Below are positions 17,164-26,471 of a stretch of DNA of 64,000 nt, piece after piece. Location of the stretch: positions 5,085,798-5,149,797 of the forward strand of contig NZ_CP036261.1 of NCBI RefSeq assembly GCF_007741475.1, given 5' to 3'. The notes under the pieces were generated by a model. The model had not been told where the DNA came from. It was given only the letters and a program-made list of their open reading frames with translations, and did no database searches. Each line of letters starts with the position of its first letter. Position 1 is the stretch's first letter. The stretch comes from Rosistilla ulvae. GTDB lineage: Bacteria; Planctomycetota; Planctomycetia; Pirellulales; Pirellulaceae. The translations under genes and the position numbers were made by a program.

Positions 17164-18723
17164 ATGCGCTCGCGTTTTACTACCGGTGGCTTGTGCTTTC
17201 TATTGGGGCTGTGCTGTTCATTGTCGACAGCAAACGAGACGCCCGACCTGCCGGTGCTGGGCAAACGCGACGGGGCCAAACCTCGCAATGTCGTATTCAT
17301 CTTGACCGACGACCATCGCTACGACGCGATGGGTTTCATGGGGCATCCGTTTCTCGAGACGCCGCACCTGGATTCGATTGCATCCCAAGGCGTCCATCTA
17401 AAAAATGCGTTTGTGACGACCTCGCTGTGCTCCCCCAGCCGAGCTTCGATCCTGACCGGCTTGTACACGCACAAGCATCGCGTGATCGACAACAACCGAA
17501 CCGTCCCGGCGGGAACTCGATTCTTTCCGCAATATCTACAGCAAGCCGATTATTCGACAGCCTTTGTCGGCAAGTGGCACATGGGTGGCGAACACGATGA
17601 TCCGCGACCAGGTTTCGATCATTGGATCAGCTTTCGCGGTCAAGGAAACTACCTGGCTCCCAACCCCAAATACACGCTGAACGTCAACGGCAAACGGGTC
17701 AAACAGAAAGGCTACATCACCGACGAACTTACCGATTACGCAATCGATTGGCTGAAGCAACAACAGGGTTCCGAACAGCCCTTCTTTTTGTATCTGTCGC
17801 ATAAAGCAGTCCATTCGAACTTCACTCCCGCGGAACGACATGCCGGGCGATATGCTGATGCAGACCTGAGTTTCTTGCCGCGAGGAAAAGAGATTTCGGC
17901 GGCGAACAACGCGCCGCGTTGGGTCCGCGATCAACGCAACAGCTGGCACGGAATCGACTTCTCCTACCACAGCGACAACGGATTGGACTACCTGTACCGC
18001 CGTTATTGCGAATCGGTCCTGGCAGTCGACGACAGCGTCGGCCGCGTTATGGACCAACTGAAGGCGATGGGACTGTACGACTCAACGCTGGTGATCTACA
18101 TGGGGGACAACGGTTTCATGTGGGGCGAACACGGCTTGATCGACAAACGCGTCGCCTATGAAGAATCGATCCGCGTCCCGATGGTGATGCAATGTCCCGA
18201 TCTCTATGAAGGTGGGAAGGTCGTCGATTCGGTGATCGGCAACATCGATGTCGGGCCGACGATCCTGCATGCCGCCGGACTGGAGACGCCGGAATACATG
18301 GACGGCCAGAGTTTCCTCGAACTGCCGAACAAGCCCGAGATGGATTGGCGAAAGTACTTCTTGTACGTCTACTACTGGGAAAAGAACTTTCCCCAATCGC
18401 CGACTCAATTTGCGTTGCGGGGCGACCAATACAAATACATCACCTATTACGGATTGTGGGATGTCGACGAACTGTACGACCTGAAAGCCGATCCGGGAGA
18501 AACCAAGAACCTGATCAACGATCCCGCGATGCGATCGGTCGCCAAGGCGATGGAGAATCGCTTGTATGAGATGCTGGGCGATGCTGGCGGAATGGACATC
18601 CCGATGAACCAGCCGCGTGGCCGTTCGCAAAACAAACGCTGGGCGGAACGGGGCGGAAACGACGCAGCCGATTTCCCCGCAGCGATCGTCGTCGATCAGC
18701 CGCTCAATCGCGAAGCGAAGTGA
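17164..18723 (+). CDS. secreted type I sulfatase
   Basis: A 519-residue sulfatase with a signal peptide (FTTGGLCFLLGLCCSLSTAN). NVVFILTDDHRYDAMG holds the metal-binding Asp pair. The active-site signature CSPSRASILTG near residue 90 supplies the Cys that is converted to formylglycine. Later come GKWHMGG, a metal site in MGDNGFMWGEHG, and the C-terminal ELYDLKADPGETKNL typical of this family. It hydrolyses sulfate esters of polysaccharides such as algal or glycosaminoglycan chains, a trait greatly expanded in marine planctomycetes. Maturation needs a formylglycine-generating enzyme or anSME, not seen here. The ATG at 17164 places the signal peptide at the N-terminus; a longer reading from GTG 17095 does not. 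Confidence 0.93.
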   Translation: MRSRFTTGGLCFLLGLCCSLSTANETPDLPVLGKRDGAKPRNVVFILTDDHRYDAMGFMGHPFLETPHLDSIASQGVHLKNAFVTTSLCSPSRASILTGLYTHKHRVIDNNRTVPAGTRFFPQYLQQADYSTAFVGKWHMGGEHDDPRPGFDHWISFRGQGNYLAPNPKYTLNVNGKRVKQKGYITDELTDYAIDWLKQQQGSEQPFFLYLSHKAVHSNFTPAERHAGRYADADLSFLPRGKEISAANNAPRWVRDQRNSWHGIDFSYHSDNGLDYLYRRYCESVLAVDDSVGRVMDQLKAMGLYDSTLVIYMGDNGFMWGEHGLIDKRVAYEESIRVPMVMQCPDLYEGGKVVDSVIGNIDVGPTILHAAGLETPEYMDGQSFLELPNKPEMDWRKYFLYVYYWEKNFPQSPTQFALRGDQYKYITYYGLWDVDELYDLKADPGETKNLINDPAMRSVAKAMENRLYEMLGDAGGMDIPMNQPRGRSQNKRWAERGGNDAADFPAAIVVDQPLNREAK

Positions 18724-19054
18724 TCCGCGTGAAGCGTTAATACGGGACACGTCCCAATGAACTTCATGCTGCGGCGCCGCACTACGGCGTCGCTTTCTTT
18801 TGCGCCGCACGCGTCGGCGCCACCGCCCATTCTCATGTTGCGTTTTTCCGACACACGTCCCGCAAAGGCATCGTGTCGGGCTGTTCTTTGGCAACACGGG
18901 CCCGACGGCGAGCCGCAGAAACCGAGGTTTGATGGGTAAAAATCATGGTGGGGCTAACTTTGGCCCCCCTTTTGCTTACCGAGTCCGACACCGCGGAGGT
19001 CGCTTGATCGCGACCGCACGCCAACACTACTTCGGACACAGGCTAAGCTTCACG
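18724..19054. other. intergenic region between the sulfatase and haem peroxidase genes
   Basis: About 330 bp without a convincing gene. The only in-frame extension of the peroxidase reading (from 18800, or from ATG 18932 with GAGG four bases upstream) would add a basic leader of uncertain reality. I see no clear promoter hexamers, terminator or RNA here. Confidence 0.4.
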
Positions 19055-21259
19055 ATGCAAAAATCTCCAACCGCCACGGCGAAACAGCGCTCATGGATCG
19101 AACGTGCGGTCGCGCTGCTCCCTCGATCCACCCGACCCGGCAAACACGATAGCCTCGCTGCCGACCAACACGGCTTTTGCGTCGAGACGATGGAACCACT
19201 GATCGTGCTCTCGGCCAGCAGCCTCTGCGGGGCATCGATTTCCGAATTGGTTCACCCCGCCGAACCGCCGAGCCACGACTGCCAACCGGTTGCGGAAGTT
19301 GCGGACTGCAAACCAAGCGCTGCCAGTTGCGACGTGGACCTTTCACCGTGCAACCCGACTGAATCAACAGACAGTCCCAACGTCACGCACGACGATCTAT
19401 TTGATCCGCTGCCGCCGCACGCAAGCGAAGACCAAACGCCGCGCGACGATCACGCCCCCGGCAGCAAGCTGGCAAGCCGGTTAGTGCAAGATATCGAAGC
19501 GCTGCTGCGAGATTTCAAACATGAGCTGAGCGACTCGGGGACCACAAACAACATCCAACTGGTCCTGGCGCCAACGATCAACATCAATGGCGACAACAAC
19601 CAATTTACGCTCAACCTAACCGTTGACCTTTCGGGCGTGCAGATAACGCAAACCGATGGCCAGTATGGCAACCCGGCGATGCCAACAACTCCATCGGATC
19701 CCCCGATCGTCGATGATCCGATCGTCGACTTCCACGATGACTTCCGCACGATCGATGGAACTCAGAACAACCTGCATCACGACAGTGGCTTTGGAGCGAC
19801 AGGCAGCCAACTGCTTCGGCTCGCCCCGGCCGACTACGGCGACGACTACAACACACCTGCCGGATCGGATCGTCCCAGCGTACGAACGATCAGCAATCTG
19901 GTGAACGACCAGGTGACGGATCTGCCCAACGATCGTGACATCACCGACTTCCTGTGGGTCTGGGGCCAGTTCATCGATCACGACATCGACCTGAGCGAAG
20001 CGGACTCGGGGGAATCGTTCCCGATTGCGATCCCGCAAGGCGATCCGTTTTTTGATCCCTATGGCACCGGCACCGCACAGATGCCTTTCGATCGTTCGGG
20101 ATATGACCTGGATGCCGATGGCGTACGGCAGCAATACAATTCGTTAACGTCGTACATCGATGCGTCGCAGATCTACGGTTCCGATGCGGAAACCGAGACG
20201 CGGCTGCGAAGCTTTGCGGGAGGTCAATTGACCATGCCCGACCAGTTGCTGCCGATGGAAACCGACGAGCATGGCCAGCTGGGGTTCTATTCAGGCGATG
20301 TCCGCGTCGGTGAGAACATCGCATTGACCTCGATGCATACATTGTTCTCACGTGAACACAACCGGATCGCTGCGGAACTGGCGGCCACCGAATATCAAGG
20401 TCGCGATCTGAGTGACACTGCGGTCGACGAAGAGATCTTTCAACGAGCCCGTGCGATCGTTGGGGCTGAATTGCAACACATCACCTACAACGAATTCCTC
20501 CCCACGCTGCTTGGCGAAAACGCCTTAGACGCCTACGCGGGCTACGACGCGATGGTCGATCCATCGATCGCCACCGAGTTCTCGACTGCCGCGTTCCGGT
20601 TTGGGCACACGACACTATCGCCGGAACTGCTGCGTTTGGATCCGGACGGCAATGAGATCGCCGCGGGGAACGTCTCTCTGCGAGACGCATTCTTCTCTGC
20701 CGACACGCTGTTGGAAAGCGGCATCGCCCCCATCCTGCAAGGCGCCGCGGCTCAGGTAAGCCAGACGATCGATCCGTATGTGATCGACGACGTCCGCAAC
20801 TTCCTTTTCGGTGAACCCGGGCAAGGAGGCATGGACTTGGCTTCGCTCAATATCCAACGCGGGCGCGATCACGGGCTGTCCAGTTACAACGACACCCGGG
20901 AAGCGCTGGGGCTAGGACGGATCGACTGTTTCGAACAGATCAGCAGCGACGCCGAAGTAGTCACCCGACTGCAATCGGCTTACGAAAGTGTCGACCACAT
21001 CGATCTATGGGTTGGTGGACTGTCGGAAGATCATGTCGCCGACGGGAACCTCGGCGAGACCTTCCACACCATCATCGTCGACCAATTCGAACGCTTACGT
21101 GACGGCGATCGTTATTGGTATGAAAACGCTTTGTCGGCCACCGATCTGGGCATGGTGAAAGATACTCAACTTAGCGATATCATCCGCCGCAACACCACGG
21201 CCGACACGGTGCAGGACAACGTCTTCGTGTTGCCCGCCAGCGGTACCACGTACGCGTAG
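19055..21259 (+). CDS. exported animal-type haem peroxidase
   Basis: A 734-residue protein. Its N-terminal region carries ETMEPLIVLSAS near residue 50, a form of the planctomycete extracellular motif. After an Asp/Asn/Pro-rich linker comes an animal haem peroxidase (An_peroxidase) domain: the distal His region WGQFIDHDIDLSE, calcium-site-like TSYIDASQIYGSD, HTLFSREHNRIAAEL, and the proximal His segment AAFRFGHTTLSPELLRLD. NIQRGRDHGLSSYNDTREALGL is typical of the family. Such enzymes oxidise halides or organics with H2O2. The ATG at 19055 is chosen for its distance to the motif; an alternative at 18932 exists. The convergent cytochrome gene follows, with a shared hairpin between them. Confidence 0.88.
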   Translation: MQKSPTATAKQRSWIERAVALLPRSTRPGKHDSLAADQHGFCVETMEPLIVLSASSLCGASISELVHPAEPPSHDCQPVAEVADCKPSAASCDVDLSPCNPTESTDSPNVTHDDLFDPLPPHASEDQTPRDDHAPGSKLASRLVQDIEALLRDFKHELSDSGTTNNIQLVLAPTININGDNNQFTLNLTVDLSGVQITQTDGQYGNPAMPTTPSDPPIVDDPIVDFHDDFRTIDGTQNNLHHDSGFGATGSQLLRLAPADYGDDYNTPAGSDRPSVRTISNLVNDQVTDLPNDRDITDFLWVWGQFIDHDIDLSEADSGESFPIAIPQGDPFFDPYGTGTAQMPFDRSGYDLDADGVRQQYNSLTSYIDASQIYGSDAETETRLRSFAGGQLTMPDQLLPMETDEHGQLGFYSGDVRVGENIALTSMHTLFSREHNRIAAELAATEYQGRDLSDTAVDEEIFQRARAIVGAELQHITYNEFLPTLLGENALDAYAGYDAMVDPSIATEFSTAAFRFGHTTLSPELLRLDPDGNEIAAGNVSLRDAFFSADTLLESGIAPILQGAAAQVSQTIDPYVIDDVRNFLFGEPGQGGMDLASLNIQRGRDHGLSSYNDTREALGLGRIDCFEQISSDAEVVTRLQSAYESVDHIDLWVGGLSEDHVADGNLGETFHTIIVDQFERLRDGDRYWYENALSATDLGMVKDTQLSDIIRRNTTADTVQDNVFVLPASGTTYA

Positions 21260-21290
21260 CGCACCACCGTCGGCGGTGCTAGCGAACAAC

Positions 21291-21328
21291 AAAAAAAGCC
21301 AGGCGAACCGCTGATGTTCGCCTGGCTT
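21291..21328 (-). terminator. Rho-independent terminator of the small cytochrome gene
   Basis: A perfect 13-bp stem (AAGCCAGGCGAAC at 21296-21308 with GTTCGCCTGGCTT at 21316-21328) closes a 7-base loop. On the minus strand it is followed directly by a run of seven T (A tract 21291-21297). It lies 43 bp past the cytochrome stop. The plus-strand side has only a weaker ATTTT run, so action on the peroxidase transcript is possible but less certain. Confidence 0.85.
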
Positions 21329-21370
21329 GATGAATTTTAAGTGTTCGAAATCGAACTCTTCGGCATCGTG

Positions 21371-21730
21371 TTACTTGTGAACCGAATGGCACGCTTTGCA
21401 GTTTGCAGCCTTCTTCAACATCCCCGCTGCGTTTGCGTCGCCATCGACGGCAGCCTTGGAAGCTTTGACCAACGCTTCGGTCTTGGTCTTCCAACTCTCC
21501 GCATCACCCTTCTTGGGTGTTGCCTTCGCCATCGCAACCATCATCTCGTGCAACTTGGCTTTCTCTTCGTCGGATGCTTCACCGCCGGCAACCTTTTTGA
21601 TTAAAGGACCTTTAAAGCAGGTCTTCATGCATTCCTTGATCGAATGCTTCGGCTCGCCCTCGTCGGCGATCGCCGACAACGACAAGACCGCACTGATTCC
21701 AACAAGTCCCAAAACGGCAATCATTCGCAT
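21371..21730 (-). CDS. small exported c-type cytochrome
   Basis: A 119-residue protein with a signal peptide (MIAVLGLVGISAVLSLSAIA) and one haem-binding motif CKACH at residues 111-115, only four residues before the C-terminus. The C-terminal haem and preceding four-helix-like, Lys/Ala-rich region resemble cytochrome c'-type or related small cytochromes. GGAGAAG lies just upstream of the ATG at 21730, which fixes the start; a longer reading from 21757 only adds a non-export leader. Two further Cys (ECMKTCFKG) lie near residue 35. The electron partner is unknown; the convergent neighbour is a haem peroxidase. Confidence 0.82.
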   Translation of the reverse strand: MRMIAVLGLVGISAVLSLSAIADEGEPKHSIKECMKTCFKGPLIKKVAGGEASDEEKAKLHEMMVAMAKATPKKGDAESWKTKTEALVKASKAAVDGDANAAGMLKKAANCKACHSVHK

Positions 21731-22405
21731 GTTTTCTTCTCCAGGTTCGACCGGCAAGGATTATCTAAGCTAGCGAGCATTTTAATAGCCAACGGGGGGT
21801 AGCGGAATCAAGCCCTGATCAAATTTCGAGAAAGCTGAAGGCAGCCCCCCCGATTAGCGCAAATCTACATTGCCCCACGCCTTCCAAACCGAACGTTTCC
21901 CTATGTTCGTCGCGCTCCGAACGGCCTTTCGGAGGCGACCGGGGACCACGTGCCCTGCGACCCGCCCAATAAACCAAAAATTTTTCTGACGCGATATATT
22001 GGCGAATGATAGCGGATGGAAAACCTACACCAGTCAATTTAACCCCCAAAATCGCTAGTCATTCACAAACCCAAGCTAGGGGGCAATTCCGGCTCCTACG
22101 TCCGGTTAGACTAAATTTGCCGACTGGCAATACCGAAATGTTTGACATACCCAAGCCGGCCGTGTTAGATTATTTGATCGTAAATACAGTCGACTTAGCC
22201 CCGCCCCTATCCCACCTATTTAAGTACACACCGCAGAGCCGAAGCGCGTAACGCGGCAGTATCCAACCCGAATCGGTAACGCGGCGGACCCAATCCAACG
22301 TGGAAAAGGCCGGCACCCAAACGTAACCGAACAATCTGCCAGATCTCCAAAATCTGCAGATTTGCAAGTGATCGATCGTATCAATTTTGCCAGGAGTCTC
22401 TTGAG
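21731..22405. other. 675-bp intergenic region upstream of the DUF1501 cluster
   Basis: No coding region is convincing here. It contains the ribosome-binding region of the divergent cytochrome gene, a relatively A/T-rich centre, and one sigma-70-like promoter (annotated separately) about 235 bp before the DUF1501 start. I found no terminator, RNA gene or mobile element. Confidence 0.5.
22142..22171 (+). promoter_or_regulatory. candidate sigma-70 promoter of the DUF1501 cluster
   Basis: A perfect -35 hexamer TTGACA (22142-22147) is followed after 18 bp by TAGATT (22166-22171), four of six matches to the -10 consensus. It faces the DUF1501 gene and would give a leader of about 230 nt. This is a sequence match only. 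Confidence 0.4.
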
Positions 22406-23713
22406 ATGTTTAAGTGTCAAGGTAACGCAATCAGTCGACGTGGATTTGTCGCCGCAGGAGCCTTGGGAGGTTTGGGGCTGTCGCTGCCACAACTGCTCTC
22501 GATGCAACAAGCTCGCGCTGATCTGAAGCACTACGATTTCATCGAAGCCAAAGCGCAAAGCGTGATCCACATCTTCTTGCCTGGTGGTATCGCCCAACAA
22601 GAGTCGTTCGATCCCAAGCCATACAGCCCGATCGAATTTCGCGGTGAGATGAAGACCGTGAAGACCAACACGGGCGAAGTCTTCTCCGAATCGATGAAGG
22701 AAGTCGCTGGCATCGCGGACAAAGTCTGCGTCATCCGTTCGATGACTCACGGCGAAGCAGCTCACGAACGTGGCACGCACAACATGTTCACCGGCTACAA
22801 GCCCAGCCCGGCTTTGATCTTCCCAAGCTTTGGAAGCGTCGTCAGCCACGAATACGGTCCTCGCAACAATTTGCCACCGTACGTTTGCATCCCCAACCAG
22901 CCCAACGAATTTGCAGGTAGCGGATACCTCAGCAGCTCGTACGGCCCGTTTGCACTAGGTGCCGATCCGGCGTCGAAGAACTTCAAGGTTCGCGACCTGG
23001 ACCTCTACAAGGGTGCTGATGGGGAACGCTTCGCACGTCGCCAATCGGCGCTGGAAGTTATCAACCAAAAGTTTGGCTCGTTGACCAACGCCGACAACGT
23101 CGGTGCGATGAGCACCTTCTACGACCGCGCCTACAGCCTGTTGGGCAGCGAAGAAGCCAAGACCGCGTTTGACTTGGACAAAGAAGATGCCAAGATGAAA
23201 GCGGCCTACGGCGAAAACACCGCTGGCATGCGGATGCTGATGGCTCGTCGCCTGGTCGAAGCGGGCTGTCGCTTGGTCACGCTAACCTATGGCGGTTGGG
23301 ACATGCACTCCAACCTCACTGCCGGAATGAAACGCTCGACGCCGCCACTGGATCACGCGTTGACCCAATTGATCAATGACTTGGAACAGCGTGGCATGCT
23401 CGATTCGACGCTTGTCATGGTGACGACCGAATTCGGCCGCACACCTAAGATCAACAAGGATGCTGGCCGCGATCACTATCCAAAGGTCTTCAGCGTGATG
23501 TTGGCTGGTGGTGGTATCAAGGGCGGCACGGTCTACGGAGCGTCCAACGCAACCGCGTCGGAACCTGAATTCGATCCTGTGACTCCCGAAGATCTGGCGA
23601 CCACAATGTATCACCAATTGGGCATCGTCGCCGACAAGGAATTGATGGCTCCCGGCGACCGTCCGATCGAGATCATCGATGGTGGCAAGGTCATCAAGGA
23701 TATTTTGGCTTAG
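22406..23713 (+). CDS. DUF1501 exported protein, Tat signal
   Basis: A 435-residue DUF1501 protein. The N-terminus ISRRGFVAAGALGGLGLSLPQLLS is a twin-arginine signal. The mature part has the family pattern SVIHIFLPGGIAQQESFDPKP, HGEAAHERGTHNMFTGYKPSPA, GGWDMHSNL and MVTTEFGRTPKINKDAGRDHYP, with the His/Asp/Thr-Glu residues expected of the alkaline-phosphatase-like (sulfatase-like) fold. DUF1501 genes typically sit beside DUF1549/DUF1553 cytochrome genes in planctomycetes, as here, where three further exported proteins follow on the same strand. The biochemical function remains unproven. Two hairpins separate it from the next gene. Confidence 0.92.
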   Translation: MFKCQGNAISRRGFVAAGALGGLGLSLPQLLSMQQARADLKHYDFIEAKAQSVIHIFLPGGIAQQESFDPKPYSPIEFRGEMKTVKTNTGEVFSESMKEVAGIADKVCVIRSMTHGEAAHERGTHNMFTGYKPSPALIFPSFGSVVSHEYGPRNNLPPYVCIPNQPNEFAGSGYLSSSYGPFALGADPASKNFKVRDLDLYKGADGERFARRQSALEVINQKFGSLTNADNVGAMSTFYDRAYSLLGSEEAKTAFDLDKEDAKMKAAYGENTAGMRMLMARRLVEAGCRLVTLTYGGWDMHSNLTAGMKRSTPPLDHALTQLINDLEQRGMLDSTLVMVTTEFGRTPKINKDAGRDHYPKVFSVMLAGGGIKGGTVYGASNATASEPEFDPVTPEDLATTMYHQLGIVADKELMAPGDRPIEIIDGGKVIKDILA

Positions 23714-23721
23714 CCGATTGA

Positions 23722-23796
23722 TCAGCAGCGATTATGATTGAGAATCGCTGCTGAAAAGAACATTCGCTCGCCCGCCGGGAAAACCTGCGGGCGAGC
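23722..23796 (+). other. two consecutive strong hairpins after the DUF1501 gene
   Basis: Hairpin 1: TCAGCAGCGATT (23722-23733) pairs with AATCGCTGCTGA (23743-23754), loop 9. Hairpin 2: GCTCGCCCGC (23766-23775) pairs with GCGGGCGAGC (23787-23796), loop 11. Neither has a T tract, so they may stabilise the upstream mRNA end or reduce readthrough inside the cluster rather than act as intrinsic terminators. Confidence 0.6.
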
Positions 23797-23850
23797 CCTT
23801 CCAGCTCCGCGTGTTTCCCCCTCCCACCTTCGCCCGAGCAACCGATTGCC

Positions 23851-26346
23851 ATGCATCGCACCCGCTATCAGACCGCTGCTGAACGTCGAACAAGCTCTTC
23901 CTATCTGGTTTCGCGACAGATCGTGATGACGTCGTTGCTATTCTTCCTATTGGCTGGAGTTGCGGTTGCGGCCCAACCCCGTTTGACGGGATCGATCCCC
24001 CGCGGAATCCAACGCGGTACAACCCAGAAAGTCATCTTCACCGGTACCCGGATTAAAGATGGACGCCAGTTGTTGTTCGATATCCCGGGCATCAACGTCC
24101 TCTCGGTGACTCCCGTCGATAACAGCAAAGTCGAAGCCGAACTAGAAGTCCCCGCTGATACGCCGCCGGGCCTTTATCCCGTTCGCATGGTGACCGAAAC
24201 CGATGTCAGCGACATGATCATGTTCGCCGTCGGTGCGATGCCCAACGTCGATGAAGTCGAACCCAACAGCGATATCGAAACGCCGCAGCTGATCGAAAGC
24301 AACGTCACAATCGAGGGCAAAATCGCCACCGAGGATGTCGATTACTTCGCCGTTGATTTGAAGAAAGGGGACCGTTTGACCGCCGAGGTCGAAGGAACGC
24401 GATTGCGTCGCGGCCGCGGAGATCCCTTTTTCGATCCCTACATTGCGATCTTGAACAGCGACCGATTTGAACTCGCCTTCAGCGACGACGCCCCCCTGTT
24501 GCAACAGGACAGCGTTTGCTCGATTACGGCCCCAGAAGACGGTCGTTATATCGTCATGGTCCGTGACAGTTCGTTTGGCGGTCGTAACGATGCCTACCGA
24601 CTGCACATCGGTTCCTTCCCCCGCCCGGTCGCTGTCGTCCCCGCCGGTGGTGCCCCAGGTGAGGTGATCAACGCCACGTTTGTATCGATCGATGGCCAGC
24701 AGTGGACAGAATCGATTCAATTGCCAAGCGAACCGTCGGAATTATATCCCATCGTCGCTACCAATGAACACGGCAGCAGCCCATCGCCGAACTACGTTCG
24801 GGTTCAACCACAAGGCAACGTGATTGAACAAGAACCCAACAACTCTTTCAAAGAATCGACCGCCGGTACACTGCCCGCCGCATTTTGCGGAATCTTAGCC
24901 GAACCAGGCGACAACGATTATTTCAGTTTTGAAGCGAAGAAGGGGCAGACGGTCAGCATCCGATTGTTCTCACGCAAAGTCTTGCGATCCGAACTCGATG
25001 GCGTGATCAACGTCTACAACGCCAAAGGTGGCCGCGTTGGCGGCAACGATGACTCCGGCGGTCCCGACAGTTTCCTCGAGTACAAAATCCCTGCTGATGG
25101 AGCGTACCACGTTCGAATCAGCGATCACTTGGGCAGCGGTGGGCCTGGATTTGCCTATCGATTGGAAGTCGCATTGGCCGGGCCCGAACTGACACTGTCG
25201 CTCCCCGACCGCAAGCGTTATGAAGCCACGATGATTGCGGTCCCTCAAGGAAACCGAACCGCCGTGATGCTCAACGCAACTCGCAAAGGCTTTGGTGGCG
25301 CGATCGACATCGAAGCGTTGAACTTGCCTGCTGGAGTTACCGCGACCCCAATTCAAATGCCCGCCAACCGTACCACCGTCCCGTTGTTGCTGACCGCAAC
25401 AGCTGACGCACCATTGGACGGTCGCTTGGTCAACTTGGTTGGCAAAGTCGATAAACGGGATGACGTTGTGTCCCGTTTCGACCAACAACACCAAATCGTT
25501 GGTGGACGTAACAACGCGGTTCCTTTCGAGTACCGTTCCAATCGCGCTGCCATTGCGGTTTCGAAAAAATCCCCATGCACAATCGCCATTGTTCAACCGC
25601 AGGTGCCCGTTGTGCGAAACGGTTCAATGGAACTGACCGTTACGATCGACCGTGCCGACTATGACGCCGACGTGGCCGTTCGCTTGCTGTACAACCCACC
25701 GGGAATCGGATCCAGCGGAAGCATCAAAATCCCCAAGGGGAGTAACGAAGCAAAAATTCCGATCACTGCCAACGCTTCGGCAGCGATTGGCGAATGGCCA
25801 GTGATCGCGTCCGCCATCATCAGCGATGGCAACGGCTCTTATGAAATCGCATCGGACCCCATCACGCTGAACATTGCGGATAAGATCTTCACGTTCGGCT
25901 TCCCAAAGACATCCAGCGAATTGGGCGCCGACGCCAACGTCGTCGTCGATGTTGAAATCGGCCGTCCTTTCGAAGGAACGTGCGAGGTTGAATTGGTCGG
26001 GATTCCTGCAGGTGTGACCTGCGGAAATTCGAAGCAGACCATCACCAACGAGACCGAGCAGGTCGTCTACGCGGTCAAGGTCGCGGACAAAGCTCGCGTT
26101 GGCCAACACAAATCGTTGGTCGCTCGTGCCAAGATCGTTAGCGACAAGGGTGTGATCACGCAGACTCAAGGAACGGGCATCCTGCAGATCGACAAGCCGC
26201 TGCCCGCACCCGTTGCCAAACCAGCACCTAAAAAGGCAGCAGCACCAGCCAAAAAACCGGCAGCACCTAAACCAGCGGTCGAAAAACCGCTGAGCCGCCT
26301 GGAGCAACTCCGTTTGATGCGTGAAGAAGCTCGCGCCGGCAACTAA
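23851..26346 (+). CDS. exported protein with pre-peptidase C-terminal (PPC) type domains
   Basis: An 831-residue reading; the true start may be ATG 23926 (MTSLLFFLLAGVAVAAQ), which puts a standard signal peptide at the N-terminus. Two PPC-like beta domains are visible: the first around NVDEVEPNSDIETPQLIES...DVDYFAVDL with DAYRLHIG, the second around EQEPNNSFKESTAGTLPAAF...DNDYFSFEA with FAYRLEVA. The 'EPN(N/D)' start and 'D.DYF' strand are the PPC hallmark. The C-terminus is Ala/Lys/Pro-rich (PAPKKAAAPAKKPAAPKP). No protease catalytic domain is present. It lies between DUF1501 and DUF1549/DUF1553 genes, a recurring planctomycete arrangement, and is probably part of the same cell-surface system. 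Confidence 0.8.
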   Translation: MHRTRYQTAAERRTSSSYLVSRQIVMTSLLFFLLAGVAVAAQPRLTGSIPRGIQRGTTQKVIFTGTRIKDGRQLLFDIPGINVLSVTPVDNSKVEAELEVPADTPPGLYPVRMVTETDVSDMIMFAVGAMPNVDEVEPNSDIETPQLIESNVTIEGKIATEDVDYFAVDLKKGDRLTAEVEGTRLRRGRGDPFFDPYIAILNSDRFELAFSDDAPLLQQDSVCSITAPEDGRYIVMVRDSSFGGRNDAYRLHIGSFPRPVAVVPAGGAPGEVINATFVSIDGQQWTESIQLPSEPSELYPIVATNEHGSSPSPNYVRVQPQGNVIEQEPNNSFKESTAGTLPAAFCGILAEPGDNDYFSFEAKKGQTVSIRLFSRKVLRSELDGVINVYNAKGGRVGGNDDSGGPDSFLEYKIPADGAYHVRISDHLGSGGPGFAYRLEVALAGPELTLSLPDRKRYEATMIAVPQGNRTAVMLNATRKGFGGAIDIEALNLPAGVTATPIQMPANRTTVPLLLTATADAPLDGRLVNLVGKVDKRDDVVSRFDQQHQIVGGRNNAVPFEYRSNRAAIAVSKKSPCTIAIVQPQVPVVRNGSMELTVTIDRADYDADVAVRLLYNPPGIGSSGSIKIPKGSNEAKIPITANASAAIGEWPVIASAIISDGNGSYEIASDPITLNIADKIFTFGFPKTSSELGADANVVVDVEIGRPFEGTCEVELVGIPAGVTCGNSKQTITNETEQVVYAVKVADKARVGQHKSLVARAKIVSDKGVITQTQGTGILQIDKPLPAPVAKPAPKKAAAPAKKPAAPKPAVEKPLSRLEQLRLMREEARAGN

Positions 26347-26471
26347 GGTAACCGAATTGCCAATAGATTCGCTTCGATTGGTTTTGGCAGGTCAGGAAGA
26401 TCGCCACAGGAACAACCGACGGGCTGGGATGCCCACCGAACGTTAAAAGCAACGATAACGACCCTAAGGTA

